Positions 1-11,019 of a DNA stretch of 41,907 bases are shown here, in pieces. Position 1 is the first letter of the stretch, and each line of letters starts with the position of its first letter. Under the pieces are notes generated by a model. It was not told the DNA's origin and did no database searches. It was given only the letters and a program-made list of their open reading frames with translations. A program made the translations under genes and the position numbers. The stretch spans positions 1 through 41,907 of the forward strand of contig JAGGNC010000217.1 in NCBI GenBank assembly GCA_017886405.1, read 5' to 3'. This DNA comes from Pseudomonas sp. GTDB taxonomy: Bacteria; Pseudomonadota; Gammaproteobacteria; Pseudomonadales; Pseudomonadaceae.

Positions 1-1
1 A

Positions 2-1102
2 ACCGACGTATGTTTCAGTGGTTCCAGCTGCTTGGCCGACCCGACGTGGGGGATTGGTGGTACCACGCCAAACCCAGATCGCTTGATGTTTAACGATGGC
101 GTGCATCCCACCGGAGCGGTGCAGCAGATCAGCGCCGATTATATTTACTCGATTATCTCTGCTCCTTGGCAGATATCCCTGCTGCCTGAAATGGGAATGG
201 CCAGCCTCACAGGCCATCAGCAGCAATTACGCAGTGAGTGGCAAGCGGATCGCGGTGCCTGGCAGAACCAAGGTCAGTGGCGCAGCTTCGTTGCTGCTAG
301 CGGTCAGCGCCAGCAGTTTGAGGAAGGCGCAGCGGTGGCCAGTGGTGATAGCCAGGGGCTTGGGGTAAATCTGGGTGGCAGCTATCGCCTGGATGACAAC
401 TGGCGTGTCGGCGTAGCGTTGGGCTTGCAAGAACAGAGTCTTGAAGCCGGCGAGGCTGACTCCGAGTATGACCTGAGCAGTTACCTGCTGAGTGCCTTTG
501 CTCAATATCAAAATGGCCGAGTATGGGCTGAGTCCAGCCTGAGTCTTGGGCTTTTGGACTACAGCGACCTGAACCGCCAGTTCGCGCTAGGGATTACCGA
601 GCGCAGCGAGAAGGGTGATACCGACGGTCAGCTCTGGGCTCTTTCCGGGCGCCTGGGTTATGACTTGGCCAACGCAGGTACTGGCTGGCGCGTGAGCCCG
701 TTTGTTAGCGCGGATTACGCCAGGGTCGATGTAGATGGTTACCGTGAAAGCGGAGCAAGCTCAACTTCATTGAACTTCGAAGACCAGCAGCGTGACAGCA
801 AACGTTTAGGGGTAGGCCTGCAGGCTAATTACCAGTTGACCCCAGCCACCCAGCTATTTGCTGAGGTCGCCCGCGAGCGTGAGTTTGAGGATGATCCTCG
901 TTATCTGCGAATGGGGCTTAATTCGGTAGCAGGCAACACCTTTGAGCTTCAAGGCCACACGCCTGCAAGCGGTCAGACGTTGCTCAACCTTGGCGTGCAA
1001 CATGTGCTTGGGAATGCGCTTAAGCTGAACGCGAACTACAACTTCCGTGGCACCACGGATCGTCAGCACGGGATCAATTTAGGGCTTAGTTTGGATCTAT
1101 AA
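2..1102 (+). CDS. estA: GDSL esterase/lipase autotransporter (EstA-like), C-terminal part, 5' truncated by window edge
   Basis: The frame is open from base 2 (the listed start at 32 is an internal TTG). FNDGVHPT matches the GDSL block V Asp-x-x-His. It is followed by an autotransporter beta-barrel ending in an aromatic/hydrophobic C-terminus (LGLSLDL). Confidence 0.85.
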   Translation, partial: TDVCFSGSSCLADPTWGIGGTTPNPDRLMFNDGVHPTGAVQQISADYIYSIISAPWQISLLPEMGMASLTGHQQQLRSEWQADRGAWQNQGQWRSFVAASGQRQQFEEGAAVASGDSQGLGVNLGGSYRLDDNWRVGVALGLQEQSLEAGEADSEYDLSSYLLSAFAQYQNGRVWAESSLSLGLLDYSDLNRQFALGITERSEKGDTDGQLWALSGRLGYDLANAGTGWRVSPFVSADYARVDVDGYRESGASSTSLNFEDQQRDSKRLGVGLQANYQLTPATQLFAEVAREREFEDDPRYLRMGLNSVAGNTFELQGHTPASGQTLLNLGVQHVLGNALKLNANYNFRGTTDRQHGINLGLSLDL

Positions 1103-1116
1103 GTCTGAAGTTACGA

Positions 1117-1142
1117 CCACCCATGCACGCATGGGTGGTTTA
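1117..1142. terminator. Perfect inverted repeat CCACCCATGC-AC-GCATGGGTGG between convergent estA and the lipoprotein gene
   Basis: 10-bp perfect arms directly downstream of the estA stop. Confidence 0.6.
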
Positions 1143-1574
1143 CTCCCAGTTCAGTCGAGCCAGCTTCCACTCATCGCCTTCCAGCCACCACTCCATGTTC
1201 ACGCGGAAGTGGCTGGCGCTGTCGGGGATTAGGTTTTCGGCTCCGGCCAGGCCCACTTGTGCCTCGGTATGGCCTTTCTCGCGGTAGGTCGCGTCGAGGT
1301 AGCTGTTCTTACTCAAGGCCAGCACCTTGATATTCTTGTGGCGCATAAACAGCAGCAACATGGTGCGCTGCGCCCATTCGCGGTCGAACTCACCTTGGGC
1401 TGAGAACTGCGGGTGCAACTGGTCGAGCACCGCGCTGTTGTTCTTATCTGCCACGTTGGCCTGCAGCTGTTGCACTGCTGCTTTCAGAGCAGCCCGCGGA
1501 TCGTCCTTAGCGCCGCAGCCGGCTAGCAGCGTGCAAAACACTACAAAAGCCAAGGTAAATATCCGCGTTGACAT
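1140..1574 (-). CDS. Small predicted lipoprotein of unknown function
   Basis: Start at MSTRIF; signal peptide with lipobox LLAGC. Confidence 0.75.
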   Translation of the reverse strand: MSTRIFTLAFVVFCTLLAGCGAKDDPRAALKAAVQQLQANVADKNNSAVLDQLHPQFSAQGEFDREWAQRTMLLLFMRHKNIKVLALSKNSYLDATYREKGHTEAQVGLAGAENLIPDSASHFRVNMEWWLEGDEWKLARLNWE

Positions 1575-1682
1575 GCTCAACTCCTGTTTCATGGTTATGA
1601 TGCTGGCAGAGCATTAAGCGGTTGCGGTTGCGGTTATCCTGCATCAGGCCGTGAACGCTACGCATCAATTCAGGAGCATGCC

Positions 1683-2654
1683 ATGCAGACCTTGTATCCG
1701 GAAATTAAACCCTACGCCCGTCATGAGCTCGCGGTGCAGGCACCGCATGTGCTGTATGTGGACGAAAGTGGTTCGCCGGATGGCCTGCCCGTGGTGTTTA
1801 TCCATGGTGGCCCGGGTGCAGGGTGTGATGCCGCCAGTCGCCGCTATTTCGACCCCAACTTGTACCGAATCGTCATCTTCGATCAGCGCGGTTGCGGACG
1901 CTCCACGCCCCACGCCAGCTTGGAGAACAACACCACCCAGGCATTGATCGCCGACATGGAACAGATCCGCGAGCAGCTGGGCATCGATAAGTGGGTGCTG
2001 TTCGGCGGCTCCTGGGGCTCCACCTTGGCGCTGGCTTACGCTCAGACGCATCCCGAGCGCGTGCATGGCTTGATCCTACGCGGCATCTTCCTCTGCCGGC
2101 CGCAGGAATTTGACTGGTTCTATCAGGAAGGCGCCAGCCGGCTGTTCCCGGATTACTGGGAGGATTACCTCGCGCCGATTCCTGCGAATGAGCGCGGCAA
2201 TCTGATGCAGGCCTTCTATAAGCGCCTGACCGGTCCCGACCAAATCGCCCAGATGCATGCGGCCAAGGCCTGGTCGACCTGGGAGGGCCGTACCGCGACC
2301 TTGCGGCCTAATCCGCAGGTAGTTGATCGCTTCACCGACAGCCATCGCGCGTTATCGATTGCCCGGATCGAGTGCCATTACTTCGTCAACAACGCCTTCC
2401 TTGAGCCGGATCAGTTGTTGCGTGACATGCCGAAGATCGCCCACCTGCCGGGTGTGATCGTGCATGGTCGGTATGACGTGATCTGCCCACTCGACAATGC
2501 CTGGGCGTTGCACAAGGCCTGGCCGAATAGCGAGCTGCAGATCATTCGCGATGCTGGCCATTCGGCGACCGAAAATGGCATCACCGATGCCTTGGTGCGC
2601 GCCGCGGATGCACTGGCCCATCGCCTGCTCAACCTGGCACCGGACGAGGCATGA
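1683..2654 (+). CDS. pip: Proline iminopeptidase (alpha/beta hydrolase)
   Basis: [25 protein letters not shown] and DAGHSA motifs. Confidence 0.92.
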   Translation: MQTLYPEIKPYARHELAVQAPHVLYVDESGSPDGLPVVFIHGGPGAGCDAASRRYFDPNLYRIVIFDQRGCGRSTPHASLENNTTQALIADMEQIREQLGIDKWVLFGGSWGSTLALAYAQTHPERVHGLILRGIFLCRPQEFDWFYQEGASRLFPDYWEDYLAPIPANERGNLMQAFYKRLTGPDQIAQMHAAKAWSTWEGRTATLRPNPQVVDRFTDSHRALSIARIECHYFVNNAFLEPDQLLRDMPKIAHLPGVIVHGRYDVICPLDNAWALHKAWPNSELQIIRDAGHSATENGITDALVRAADALAHRLLNLAPDEA

Positions 2655-3088
2655 AGGCACTGATTCAACGGGCGCGTTGCGCCCGGGTGGAAGTGGCGGG
2701 TGAGGTGGTTGGTGCAATCGATCAGGGGCTGCTGGCACTGGTTGGTGTCGAGCCGCAGGACACGCCTGCCAGCGTCGAGAAAATCCTGCACAAACTGCTC
2801 AATTACCGGGTGTTCAGCGACGCCGCTGGCAAGATGAATCTATCGCTCAGTGATGTCGGCGGTGGTCTGCTGCTGGTTTCGCAGTTCACCTTGGTGGCCG
2901 ACACCAAGAGTGGCCTGCGCCCAAGTTTCTCCAGTGCTGCGCCGCCAGCACTGGGCGCTGAGCTGTTTGACCTGCTGGTGATGCAAGCTCGGGCCAAGCA
3001 TCCGCAGGTCGCCACTGGCCAGTTCGGCGCCGACATGCAAGTGCATCTGGTGAATGACGGACCGGTGACCTTTCTGCTGGAAAGCTAG
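2651..3088 (+). CDS. dtd: D-aminoacyl-tRNA deacylase
   Basis: [17 protein letters not shown] start, LLLVSQFTL motif, [12 protein letters not shown]-terminus; ATGA overlap with pip. Confidence 0.95.
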   Translation: MKALIQRARCARVEVAGEVVGAIDQGLLALVGVEPQDTPASVEKILHKLLNYRVFSDAAGKMNLSLSDVGGGLLLVSQFTLVADTKSGLRPSFSSAAPPALGAELFDLLVMQARAKHPQVATGQFGADMQVHLVNDGPVTFLLES

Positions 3089-3672
3089 CGCGCCAAGGCG
3101 TCTGCGACGAAGTCGAGGCGATCCTGACCGAAGTACATTTCATTGCCGACAAACAAGGTCGGGGCGCCAAACACGCCGCGTTTGATCGCCTCTTCGGTGG
3201 TGGCCTTGAGGCGCTCTTTGACCGTTTCATCGTTGACCAGGCGCTCGAACTCCGCCAAGTCGAAACCGGCGGCGCCAAGCACTTCAGCTAACACGTGCGG
3301 GTCGCCGAGATTTTTCTGCTGCACCCACAGCGCTTCGAACATGGTTGTCACGTAGTGCTCGAAGTGCTCGCTGTCCTGGTAACCAGTTGCGCCGCGCATC
3401 AAGGTCAGGGTGTTGATCGGGAATTGCGCTATGAACTGCATCACAACGCCGTAGCGCGAGGCGAAACGGTTTAGATCCTGCAGCATCCAGCGACCCTTAC
3501 TCGGGATCATCACCGGCGACTGGTTGCCGGTAGCCTTGAATACGCCACCGAGCAACATCGGTTTCCAAATGATCTGTGCGCCGGTTTCGCGGGCAATTCG
3601 TGGCAGCTGAGTCCAGGCCAGGTAAGTGGCCGGGCTGCCGAAGTCGAAGAAAAATTCAACGGTTTTATTCAT
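3085..3672 (-). CDS. 2-hydroxychromene-2-carboxylate isomerase / DsbA-family protein
   Basis: [20 protein letters not shown] start and [24 protein letters not shown] motif. Confidence 0.88.
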   Translation of the reverse strand: MNKTVEFFFDFGSPATYLAWTQLPRIARETGAQIIWKPMLLGGVFKATGNQSPVMIPSKGRWMLQDLNRFASRYGVVMQFIAQFPINTLTLMRGATGYQDSEHFEHYVTTMFEALWVQQKNLGDPHVLAEVLGAAGFDLAEFERLVNDETVKERLKATTEEAIKRGVFGAPTLFVGNEMYFGQDRLDFVADALAR

Positions 3673-3749
3673 GATGTGTCCTGTCGTCAGGTTCATTCCG
3701 TATTCCGTATTCCGGGTTGCATGGGCTACACCTTAGTTGCTTGCGTGGC

Positions 3750-4478
3750 TCAAAAGGTTTCAGTCCAGGGCCGCAGATCCAACTCATGCACCCAGCAATC
3801 GCGTGGCTGGCAATGGATTTGCCAGTAGGTCTCAGCGATATGCTCGGGGTTGAGGATGCCGTCCTGTTCCTTACGCTGGTAGAGCTCTGGGAAGGTGTCG
3901 CGAATAAATGCAGTATCGATGGCGCCGTCGATAATCGGGTGGGCGACGTGAATGCCCTGCGGCCCCAGCTCGCGTGCCATGCTCTGGGCCAGGGCGCGGA
4001 GGGCGAACTTGGCGCTGGCGAAGGCGGAGAAATTCGCCCGGCCGCGCAGAGAGGCTGTAGCGCCAGTAAAAATAATGGTGCCTTGCCCGCGCGATAACAT
4101 GACTTTGGCGGCTTCACGGCCGGTAAGAAAGCCCGCCAGCGCGGCCATTTCCCAGACTTTTCGATAAACCCGTGCGGTGGTCTCGGTGATGGAGAACTGC
4201 ACATTCGCGCCGATGTTGAAGACCACCGCGTGCAGCGGGCCGATCTCACGCTCAATGGTGCCGAACAGCTCGACCACCTGTTCTTCGACCCGCGCATCAC
4301 AACTGAAGGCGCGTGCACTGCCACCTGCGGTTTCAATCTCTGCTACCAGTGAGTCGAGTTTTTCGGCATTACGCCGCACCACACAGGCGACATAACCCTC
4401 TCGGGCGAAGCGTTTGGCAATGGCACCACCGGTGGCGTCACCTGCACCCACTACCAAGACTATTTTACGTTCGGTCAT
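3750..4478 (-). CDS. SDR family NAD(P)-dependent oxidoreductase
   Basis: Start at MTERKIVLVVGAGDATGGAIAKRF (Rossmann motif). The classical YxxxK is replaced by SAFASAKFALR. Confidence 0.85.
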   Translation of the reverse strand: MTERKIVLVVGAGDATGGAIAKRFAREGYVACVVRRNAEKLDSLVAEIETAGGSARAFSCDARVEEQVVELFGTIEREIGPLHAVVFNIGANVQFSITETTARVYRKVWEMAALAGFLTGREAAKVMLSRGQGTIIFTGATASLRGRANFSAFASAKFALRALAQSMARELGPQGIHVAHPIIDGAIDTAFIRDTFPELYQRKEQDGILNPEHIAETYWQIHCQPRDCWVHELDLRPWTETF

Positions 4479-4490
4479 AACTGTCTCCAT

Positions 4491-4540
4491 CAGTTCTATT
4501 TTGGAACTTGCCTGGATAGTCAGTTTCATTTTGGAACCTG
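4491..4540. promoter_or_regulatory. Imperfect 20-bp direct repeat (operator-like) in the SDR/HxlR divergent intergenic region
   Basis: cagttctattttggaacttg (4491-4510) and cagtttcattttggaacctg (4521-4540), exactly 30 bp apart. Confidence 0.5.
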
Positions 4541-4552
4541 TCAAACTATCGT

Positions 4553-4593
4553 GCAGCCATTGCAGCCATTGCAGCCATTGCAGCCATTGCAGC
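4553..4593. repeat. 9-bp tandem repeat (GCAGCCATT), about 4.5 copies
   Basis: Four exact units from 4553 to 4588 plus a partial fifth. Confidence 0.97.
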
Positions 4594-4606
4594 TGGAGAG
4601 TGGTTT

Positions 4607-5104
4607 CTGCGTTGGGAAGAGCTGGAGCAGCAACCCTGCTCGCTGGCCCGCACCTTGTCGGTGGTGGGGGATCGTTGGACCTTGCTGGTGCTGCGCGAGA
4701 GCTTTCTTGGTATTCGTCGATTCGATGAGTTTGAGAAGCGCCTTGGCGTTACCCGCCATGTACTTGCTGATCGGTTGAGAAAACTGGTTGAGTCGGCTGT
4801 GTTGGACAAAGTGGCCTATCAGCAGCGACCGCTGCGTGAGGAATACCGGCTGACCGCGAAAGGCCGCGACATTTACCCGGCCTTGCTGGCGCTGGTGAAC
4901 TGGGGCGATCGCCATATGAGTGGCGCAGAAGGCGCGCCGATTCGCCATGTCCATCGCAGCTGCGGTCAGCCGATGCAGGGTGTGCTGGTGTGTTCGGATT
5001 GTGGTGAGCCGCTGGAGGCGCGGGATGTGACGTTGGAGGAAGCCCCGGCGCTCAAGGGGCAACTATTGCCAGCGCATTGGCACGCTAAACAGGCTCAGGG
5101 CTAG
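4607..5104 (+). CDS. HxlR-family winged helix-turn-helix regulator, probable CTG start
   Basis: WEELEQQPCSLARTLSVVGDRWTLLVLRESFLGIRRFDEFEKRLGVTRHVLADRLRKLVE is HxlR-like and continues upstream of the listed TTG start. GGAGAG at 4595-4600 sits 6 nt before CTG 4607. Confidence 0.8.
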   Translation: MRWEELEQQPCSLARTLSVVGDRWTLLVLRESFLGIRRFDEFEKRLGVTRHVLADRLRKLVESAVLDKVAYQQRPLREEYRLTAKGRDIYPALLALVNWGDRHMSGAEGAPIRHVHRSCGQPMQGVLVCSDCGEPLEARDVTLEEAPALKGQLLPAHWHAKQAQG

Positions 5105-5808
5105 AATACGCGCGCCAGTAGTGCCGCCACTGCAGTTTCCACCCGCAAAATCCGCGCGCCCAGCTGCACCGGTTGCAGGCCGGCTTCCTGCAGTTTTTCC
5201 ACTTCGTAGGGAATCCAGCCGCCTTCCGGGCCGATGGCCAGGGTGATTGGCTGTTCGACCGCCCTTGGACAGGCTGGATAGTCGCCCGGATGGCCGACCA
5301 GGCCCAAGGTGCCGGTGGCGATGCCGGGTAGCCGGTCTTCGACAAACGGCTTAAAGCGCTTCTCGATAATCACCTCGGGTAGCACGGTGTCGCGGGCCTG
5401 CTCCAGGCCGAGAATCAGTTGCTCACGAATGGCTGCCAGTTCGAGAAAGGGCGTCTGCCAGAAGCTTTTCTCCACCCGGTAGCTGTTCAGCAAAATCACC
5501 CGAGGTACGCCCATGCTGCTGACGGTTTGCAACACGCGACGGAGCATCTTCGGCCGTGGCAAGGCGAGCAGCAGGGTGATCGGTAGTTTGCTGGGTGGCG
5601 CTTGGTCGAGTTGCACCGAAAGCTCTGCCTGTTCTGCATCCATGCGCAGCAACTGGCCGCTACCCATCAGGCCGTTCAGGTGGCCGACGCGCAGGCTGTC
5701 GCCGGCTTCGGCGCGGTGTACTTCGTTTAGATGTTTGAGCCGGCGGCCACTGAGGAGCACGCGATTGGCCGCGATAAAGTCGCTGTCCTCCAGCAGCAGA
5801 AGGTTCAC
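5101..5808 (-). CDS. rsmE: 16S rRNA (uracil(1498)-N(3))-methyltransferase
   Basis: GPEGGW and [15 protein letters not shown] motifs; GTG start overlapping the tatC stop. Confidence 0.92.
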   Translation of the reverse strand: MNLLLLEDSDFIAANRVLLSGRRLKHLNEVHRAEAGDSLRVGHLNGLMGSGQLLRMDAEQAELSVQLDQAPPSKLPITLLLALPRPKMLRRVLQTVSSMGVPRVILLNSYRVEKSFWQTPFLELAAIREQLILGLEQARDTVLPEVIIEKRFKPFVEDRLPGIATGTLGLVGHPGDYPACPRAVEQPITLAIGPEGGWIPYEVEKLQEAGLQPVQLGARILRVETAVAALLARVF

Positions 5809-6608
5809 GGTTGTGCGGCAGGCGGCTGATCGTTTTCCGTTTCTGCACTGTCGGCTGCAGCGGCCGCGTCCTGTTCGGCGCGGCGCTTGACCAAGCTTCC
5901 GCAAAGCAGACCAGCTTCGAACAGCAGCCACATCGGCACGGCCAGCAAGGTCTGCGAGAACACGTCGGGTGGAGTCAGCACCATGCCGACGGCAAAACAA
6001 CCGACAATCACATAGGCTCGACTCTTGCGCAGGGTGGCGACATCGACGATGCCGACCCAGATCAGCAGGAAGGTGGCAATCGGGATCTCGAACGCGACGC
6101 CGAAGGCGAAGAATAGGGTGAGGACGAAGTCCAGGTACTGGCCGATGTCGGTCATCATCGCCACCCCTTCCGGGGTCACGCTGGCGAAGAAGCCGAACAT
6201 GATCGGGAACACCACGAAATAGGCGAAGGCCATGCCGGCGTAGAACAGCAGGATGCTGGAAATCAGCAGCGGTACGGCAATGCGTTTTTCATTCTTGTAC
6301 AGCCCCGGCGCGATAAAGCCCCAGATCTGATGCAGGATGATTGGGATGGCCAAGAACAGCGCAACCATTAGCGTCAGCTTGAACGGCGTGAGGAACGGTG
6401 AGGCCACGCCGGTGGCGATCATCGTTGCGCCTTCCGGTAGGTAAGCGCGCAACGGCGCGGCGACCAAGGAGTAGATGTCCTGAGAAAAATAGAACAGCCC
6501 AGCAAACAGCAGGAATACCGCTGCAACAACGCGCAGCAGGCGCGTGCGCAGCTCAGTCAGGTGTGAAACCAAGGGCATTTCTTGGTCGCTGTCCGATAGT
6601 CGGCTCAT
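5805..6608 (-). CDS. tatC: Sec-independent protein translocase TatC
   Basis: [11 protein letters not shown] motif, multiple TM segments, tatABC order. Confidence 0.97.
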   Translation of the reverse strand: MSRLSDSDQEMPLVSHLTELRTRLLRVVAAVFLLFAGLFYFSQDIYSLVAAPLRAYLPEGATMIATGVASPFLTPFKLTLMVALFLAIPIILHQIWGFIAPGLYKNEKRIAVPLLISSILLFYAGMAFAYFVVFPIMFGFFASVTPEGVAMMTDIGQYLDFVLTLFFAFGVAFEIPIATFLLIWVGIVDVATLRKSRAYVIVGCFAVGMVLTPPDVFSQTLLAVPMWLLFEAGLLCGSLVKRRAEQDAAAAADSAETENDQPPAAQP

Positions 6609-6961
6609 GGCTGCGGGCTTTTATCCTGGCGGGTGCTGGTAGCAGTGTCCGGTGCTGGCTCTGCTGCTGGCGCAGGGGCAGGGCTCGGCTCACTGTGACT
6701 ACTGAGCGGTGCGGTGATGTGTTGCTTCATCGCCTTCATTTCCCGCTCAAGTTCGAGGATATCCTCGTTATGCAGCTGGCGGCGGATTTCGTCTGCGCCA
6801 ATCTCGCGCTCAATATCAGCTTTGATTGAACTGAAACTGCGCTTGATTCGGCCGATCCATAAACCCGCTGTACGCACCGCACCCGGCAGGCGATCGGGAC
6901 CCAATACCACCAGGGCGACAATGCCCACCAGCAGCAGCTCGGTAAAGCCAATATCGAACAT
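6605..6961 (-). CDS. tatB: Sec-independent protein translocase TatB
   Basis: [26 protein letters not shown]. Confidence 0.97.
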   Translation of the reverse strand: MFDIGFTELLLVGIVALVVLGPDRLPGAVRTAGLWIGRIKRSFSSIKADIEREIGADEIRRQLHNEDILELEREMKAMKQHITAPLSSHSEPSPAPAPAAEPAPDTATSTRQDKSPQP

Positions 6962-6964
6962 GGC

Positions 6965-7195
6965 TTAGTCTTTTTTCGTCGGTTCTTCGACCTTGCGCGC
7001 CTGAGCGTCGATGGTATGGCCTTTGGGCTCATCCACGGCAGGTTTGTCTTCGTCGTTGCCCATGGATTTTTTAAAGCCCTTGATCGCATCGCCGAGATCG
7101 GAGCCCAGGCCTTTGAGGCGCTTGGTACCGAACAGCATGACTACGATCAGCAGGACGATCACCAGTTGCCAGATGCTAATGCCACCGAATCCCAT
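6965..7195 (-). CDS. tatA: Sec-independent protein translocase TatA
   Basis: [38 protein letters not shown]. Confidence 0.97.
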   Translation of the reverse strand: MGFGGISIWQLVIVLLIVVMLFGTKRLKGLGSDLGDAIKGFKKSMGNDEDKPAVDEPKGHTIDAQARKVEEPTKKD

Positions 7196-7222
7196 AACGC
7201 GTACTCCGTAGTAAGAGGTTGA

Positions 7223-7570
7223 TCAGTTTTGCGGGCGCGCAGCTTTTTCCGCGTGTCCGGACAAGCCGAAACGCCGGTCCAGTTCGTCCATAACAGCCTG
7301 CGGGTGCTGGCCGAGAGCGGCGAGCATGACCAGGCTGTGGAACCACAGGTCGGCGGTTTCATAAATAACATCGCTGCAATCACCGCTGACGGCAGCATCC
7401 TTGGCGGCGAGGATGGTTTCTACCGATTCCTCACCAACCTTTTCCAGAATCTTGTTCAGGCCCTTGTGGTACAGGCTCGCGACATAGGAGCTGTCGGCGG
7501 CCGCGCCTTTGCGCGACTCCAGCACTTCGGCTAGACGGCTGAGGGTGTCGGTCATGCCCGTGTCACTCAT
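7223..7570 (-). CDS. hisE: Phosphoribosyl-ATP diphosphatase
   Basis: [27 protein letters not shown] motif; adjacent to hisI. Confidence 0.95.
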   Translation of the reverse strand: MSDTGMTDTLSRLAEVLESRKGAAADSSYVASLYHKGLNKILEKVGEESVETILAAKDAAVSGDCSDVIYETADLWFHSLVMLAALGQHPQAVMDELDRRFGLSGHAEKAARPQN

Positions 7571-7964
7571 GCTTGTGTCCTTCGGTATAGATGGCGTGCG
7601 GGTCTTTAATCACTGCATCAACGGTTGTCCACGTGCCGTTCTTGAATACTCGGTAGAAGCAGCTTTCACGACCGGTATGGCAGGCGATGCCGCCAATTTG
7701 CTCGACCATCATGATGATCACATCGGCATCACAGTCCAGGCGCAGTTCGTGGAGTTTCTGCACATGCCCGGACTCTTCACCCTTGCGCCACAGCTTACCG
7801 CGTGAGCGCGACCAGTAAATGGCGCGTTGTTCAGCTGCAGTCAGGCTAAGCGCTTCGCGGTTCATCCAGGCCATCATCAGCACACGACCGGTGTTATGGT
7901 CTTGGGCGATTGCCGGCACTAGGCCGTCACTGTTCCAGTTGATTTCGTCGAGCCAGTCAGTCAT
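7563..7964 (-). CDS. hisI: Phosphoribosyl-AMP cyclohydrolase
   Basis: Start at [60 protein letters not shown]. Confidence 0.96.
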   Translation of the reverse strand: MTDWLDEINWNSDGLVPAIAQDHNTGRVLMMAWMNREALSLTAAEQRAIYWSRSRGKLWRKGEESGHVQKLHELRLDCDADVIIMMVEQIGGIACHTGRESCFYRVFKNGTWTTVDAVIKDPHAIYTEGHKHE

Positions 7965-8030
7965 CGCTATATCCGCCCTTACCGGGCTGCTTGATTCATA
8001 GGCTAGTGTGCCAGTGTGCAACCGGCGTGG

Positions 8031-9620
8031 CTATCGGCGCAGCACCAGATAGACGCCGCCGGCGAGCATCAGCCAGCTTGGCCAGGCGATCAGGCTCAAG
8101 ACCAGGCCTTGTGTGGCGGCTCCACCGATCAGCGCTGCGCCGAGTAAGCGTGCCGGCCATTGGCGGCTGGCAGCCGGTTGTTGCGCGTGGCTGGTCGGAT
8201 TCTGGTTCAGTCGTTCCAGGGTCTCGCGAGCGATTTGCGACAGGTGCGGTACCTGCTCGGCTTGAACCTGCAGGTTGCGCAGCAGCTGCAGTGGGCTGAC
8301 CCGCTCGCGCATCCAGCGTTCGAGGAAAGGCTGCGCGGTGCTCCACAGGTCGAGGTCTGGATAGAGCTGGCGGCCCAGACCTTCAATATTGAGCAGGGTC
8401 TTCTGCAGCAGAACCAGTTGTGGCTGCACTTCCATATTGAAGCGTCGCGCGGTCTGGAACAGACGGAGTAACAGCTGGCCGAAGGAGATGTCCTTCAGTG
8501 GGCGTTCGAAGATGGGTTCGCAGACCGTGCGAATGGCGGCCTCGAAATCATTCACCTTGGTATCGGCCGGCACCCAGCCGGAGTCGATGTGCAGTTGCGC
8601 CACACGGCGGTAATCGCGCTTGAAGAAGGCCAGCAGGTTGCGCGCCAGGTAGTCCTGGTCTTCAGCGGTCAGGCTGCCGACGATGCCACAATCGATGGCG
8701 ATGTACTGTGGGCTCCACGGCGTGCGGGTGCTGACAAAAATATTGCCGGGGTGCATGTCGGCATGGAAGAAGCTGTCGCGGAACACCTGGGTAAAGAAGA
8801 TTTCCACACCGCGTTCGGCCAGCAACTTCATGTCAGTGCGCTGGTCGGCCAGGGTCGCCAGGTCAGTGACCTGAATGCCATAGATGCGCTCCATCACCAG
8901 CACTTTCGGGCGGCACAAGTCCCAGTACACCTGCGGCACATAGAGCAGGGCTGAACCTTCGAAGTTGCGCCGTAACTGGCTGGCATTGGCTGCCTCGCGC
9001 AGCAGATCCAGTTCGTCATAGATGGTTTTTTCGTAGTCGCTAACCACCTCTACCGGTCGCAGGCGGCGGGCGTCGGCGGAGGATTTTTCCGCCAGTTTGG
9101 CGAGCAGGAACAGCCAGGCGATGTCCTGTTCAATGATTGGTTTTAGGCCTGGGCGGATCACCTTGACCACTACTTCTTCGCCGCTTTTCAGCTGCGCGCC
9201 ATGCACTTGAGCAACCGAGGCGGACGCCAGCGGCTGTGCATCGAAGCGGGCAAATACCGCGCTGACCTTGGCACCCAGCTGGGCCTCGATCAGTGCCTTT
9301 GATTGCACGGGGTCGAAGGGCGGTACTTGATCCTGCAGTTTGGCCAGTTCATCGGCGATGTCAGGCGGCAGTAGGTCGCGGCGAGTGGAAAGCAGCTGGC
9401 CGAATTTGATAAAGATCGGCCCTAGTTCTTCCAGCGCTAGACGCAAGCGTGCGCCGCGCGACAGCAGCAAATCGCGGCGCGGTAACCAACGCCAGGGCAG
9501 GGCACGGCGCAGCACGCGTGCCCAAAGGGGCAGTGGCAGGTTGAACAACAGGTCATCTAGTTGGTAGCGGATGATCACGCGCTGGATGCGCAGCAGGCGA
9601 CGGACGGCAAGCAGCTTCAT
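8031..9620 (-). CDS. ubiB: Ubiquinone biosynthesis regulatory kinase UbiB
   Basis: ABC1/UbiB motifs [40 protein letters not shown]. Confidence 0.96.
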   Translation of the reverse strand: MKLLAVRRLLRIQRVIIRYQLDDLLFNLPLPLWARVLRRALPWRWLPRRDLLLSRGARLRLALEELGPIFIKFGQLLSTRRDLLPPDIADELAKLQDQVPPFDPVQSKALIEAQLGAKVSAVFARFDAQPLASASVAQVHGAQLKSGEEVVVKVIRPGLKPIIEQDIAWLFLLAKLAEKSSADARRLRPVEVVSDYEKTIYDELDLLREAANASQLRRNFEGSALLYVPQVYWDLCRPKVLVMERIYGIQVTDLATLADQRTDMKLLAERGVEIFFTQVFRDSFFHADMHPGNIFVSTRTPWSPQYIAIDCGIVGSLTAEDQDYLARNLLAFFKRDYRRVAQLHIDSGWVPADTKVNDFEAAIRTVCEPIFERPLKDISFGQLLLRLFQTARRFNMEVQPQLVLLQKTLLNIEGLGRQLYPDLDLWSTAQPFLERWMRERVSPLQLLRNLQVQAEQVPHLSQIARETLERLNQNPTSHAQQPAASRQWPARLLGAALIGGAATQGLVLSLIAWPSWLMLAGGVYLVLRR

Positions 9621-10249
9621 ACGATGGGCTTATGTTTTTGGGTAAGGCGCTCAATGCGGGCATCGAGTCGATCAAGAGACAGCTGCAGGCGATCCAGCTC
9701 GGCGAAGCGCGCCTCGGCTTCGCGCTGGCCAACCAGGCTGCGCGATTCTTCGCTGAGGTAATCGGCCAGATTCAGGCGCAGGCTGTCGAGTGCCAAGCCG
9801 GTCCAGTTCACGCGGCTGCGCAGGTGGCCGCCGAGTAACTGGCTGCCGACCGGGCCGAGCCATCGCGACAGTTCATATTCCCAGTCCAGCTCCAAATCCT
9901 GGAGGATGCCGGCGAGTTCCAGCAGGACGGCGCTGTCGCCATCCAGGCTAACCTCCGGGCTGTGCAGGATGCTGGTCTTGTCCTGGCTGGTGGCCAGGCG
10001 CAGCAGGCTGGCAGCGGGTGCGCGCAGCTGGCAGTCGCTCTCGCCGGCCCAATGGGCGGCCAGTTGCAGGCCGCTGGCGCTGGGTAGGATAAACAGCTGC
10101 AGGCTCGGTGCGGCGCACTCCACTGCAATCACCCGGCCACTCAAGCGTGCCAAGCGCGGCAGTGCAGTACTGTCCATGGCCAGTATGCGATTAAGACCGA
10201 CCCCGACCCCGGCCAGCAGCCCAGTGAGCAGCATCCCGCTCGTTGACAT
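9617..10249 (-). CDS. ubiJ: Ubiquinone biosynthesis accessory factor UbiJ (SCP2 domain)
   Basis: SCP2-like protein in the conserved position between ubiE and ubiB. Confidence 0.88.
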   Translation of the reverse strand: MSTSGMLLTGLLAGVGVGLNRILAMDSTALPRLARLSGRVIAVECAAPSLQLFILPSASGLQLAAHWAGESDCQLRAPAASLLRLATSQDKTSILHSPEVSLDGDSAVLLELAGILQDLELDWEYELSRWLGPVGSQLLGGHLRSRVNWTGLALDSLRLNLADYLSEESRSLVGQREAEARFAELDRLQLSLDRLDARIERLTQKHKPIV

Positions 10250-11019
10250 CAGGGCTTGATGCCGCGGTGCAGGGCGACAATACCGCCGGTCATGTTGTGA
10301 TAGGTCACGCGTTCAAAGCCGGCGTCAACCATCATCGCCTTGAGGGTGTCCTGATCCGGGTGCATGCGGATCGACTCGGCCAAGTAGCGGTAGCTTTCAG
10401 CATCATTGCTGATCAGCTTGCCGGCCAGCGGCATAAACTTGAACGAGTAAGCATCGTAGAACTTCGACAGCAGCGCACTGGACGGCTTGGAAAATTCCAG
10501 GATCAGCAGGCGACCGCCCGGCTTGAGCACCCGGAGCATTGAACGGATGGCCTCTTCTTTATGGGTGACGTTACGCAAACCGAAGGCGATGGTGACCACG
10601 TCAAAGTGGTTGTTCGGGAACGGTAGCTTTTCCGCATCGGCCTGGACGAAGCTGACATTACCTGCAACGCCCTTATCTAAAAGGCGATCACGGCCGACGC
10701 GCAGCATCGATTCATTGATATCGGCCAGCACCACTTCGCCGCTTGGGCCGACCAAATTAGAGAACTTAATTGTCAGATCGCCCGTGCCACCAGCGATGTC
10801 CAGCACGCGGTTGCCGCTGCGCACGCCCGACAGCTCGATGGTGAAGCGCTTCCACAGGCGGTGCATGCCGCCGGACAGCACGTCATTCATCAGGTCGTAC
10901 TTGGCGGCCACCGAATGAAAAACTTCGGCGACTTTGTCGGCCTTCTGACTTTCCGGCACATTCTGAAAGCCAAAATGTGTGGTGGGTTCACTGTCGCTGT
11001 TCTTGCGCGGGTCGTTCAT
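10249..11019 (-). CDS. ubiE: Demethylmenaquinone/ubiquinone methyltransferase UbiE
   Basis: [56 protein letters not shown]. Confidence 0.97.
   Translation of the reverse strand: MNDPRKNSDSEPTTHFGFQNVPESQKADKVAEVFHSVAAKYDLMNDVLSGGMHRLWKRFTIELSGVRSGNRVLDIAGGTGDLTIKFSNLVGPSGEVVLADINESMLRVGRDRLLDKGVAGNVSFVQADAEKLPFPNNHFDVVTIAFGLRNVTHKEEAIRSMLRVLKPGGRLLILEFSKPSSALLSKFYDAYSFKFMPLAGKLISNDAESYRYLAESIRMHPDQDTLKAMMVDAGFERVTYHNMTGGIVALHRGIKP

Noticed and set aside
3695-3715. 7-bp ATTCCGT tandem repeat (three copies, last imperfect)
   Set aside because: Short spacer repeat between two same-strand genes; too little support for function.
3665-4336. 223-aa minus-strand ORF overlapping the SDR gene
   Set aside because: Out-of-frame Ser/Pro/Arg-rich translation typical of an alternate frame in GC-rich DNA.
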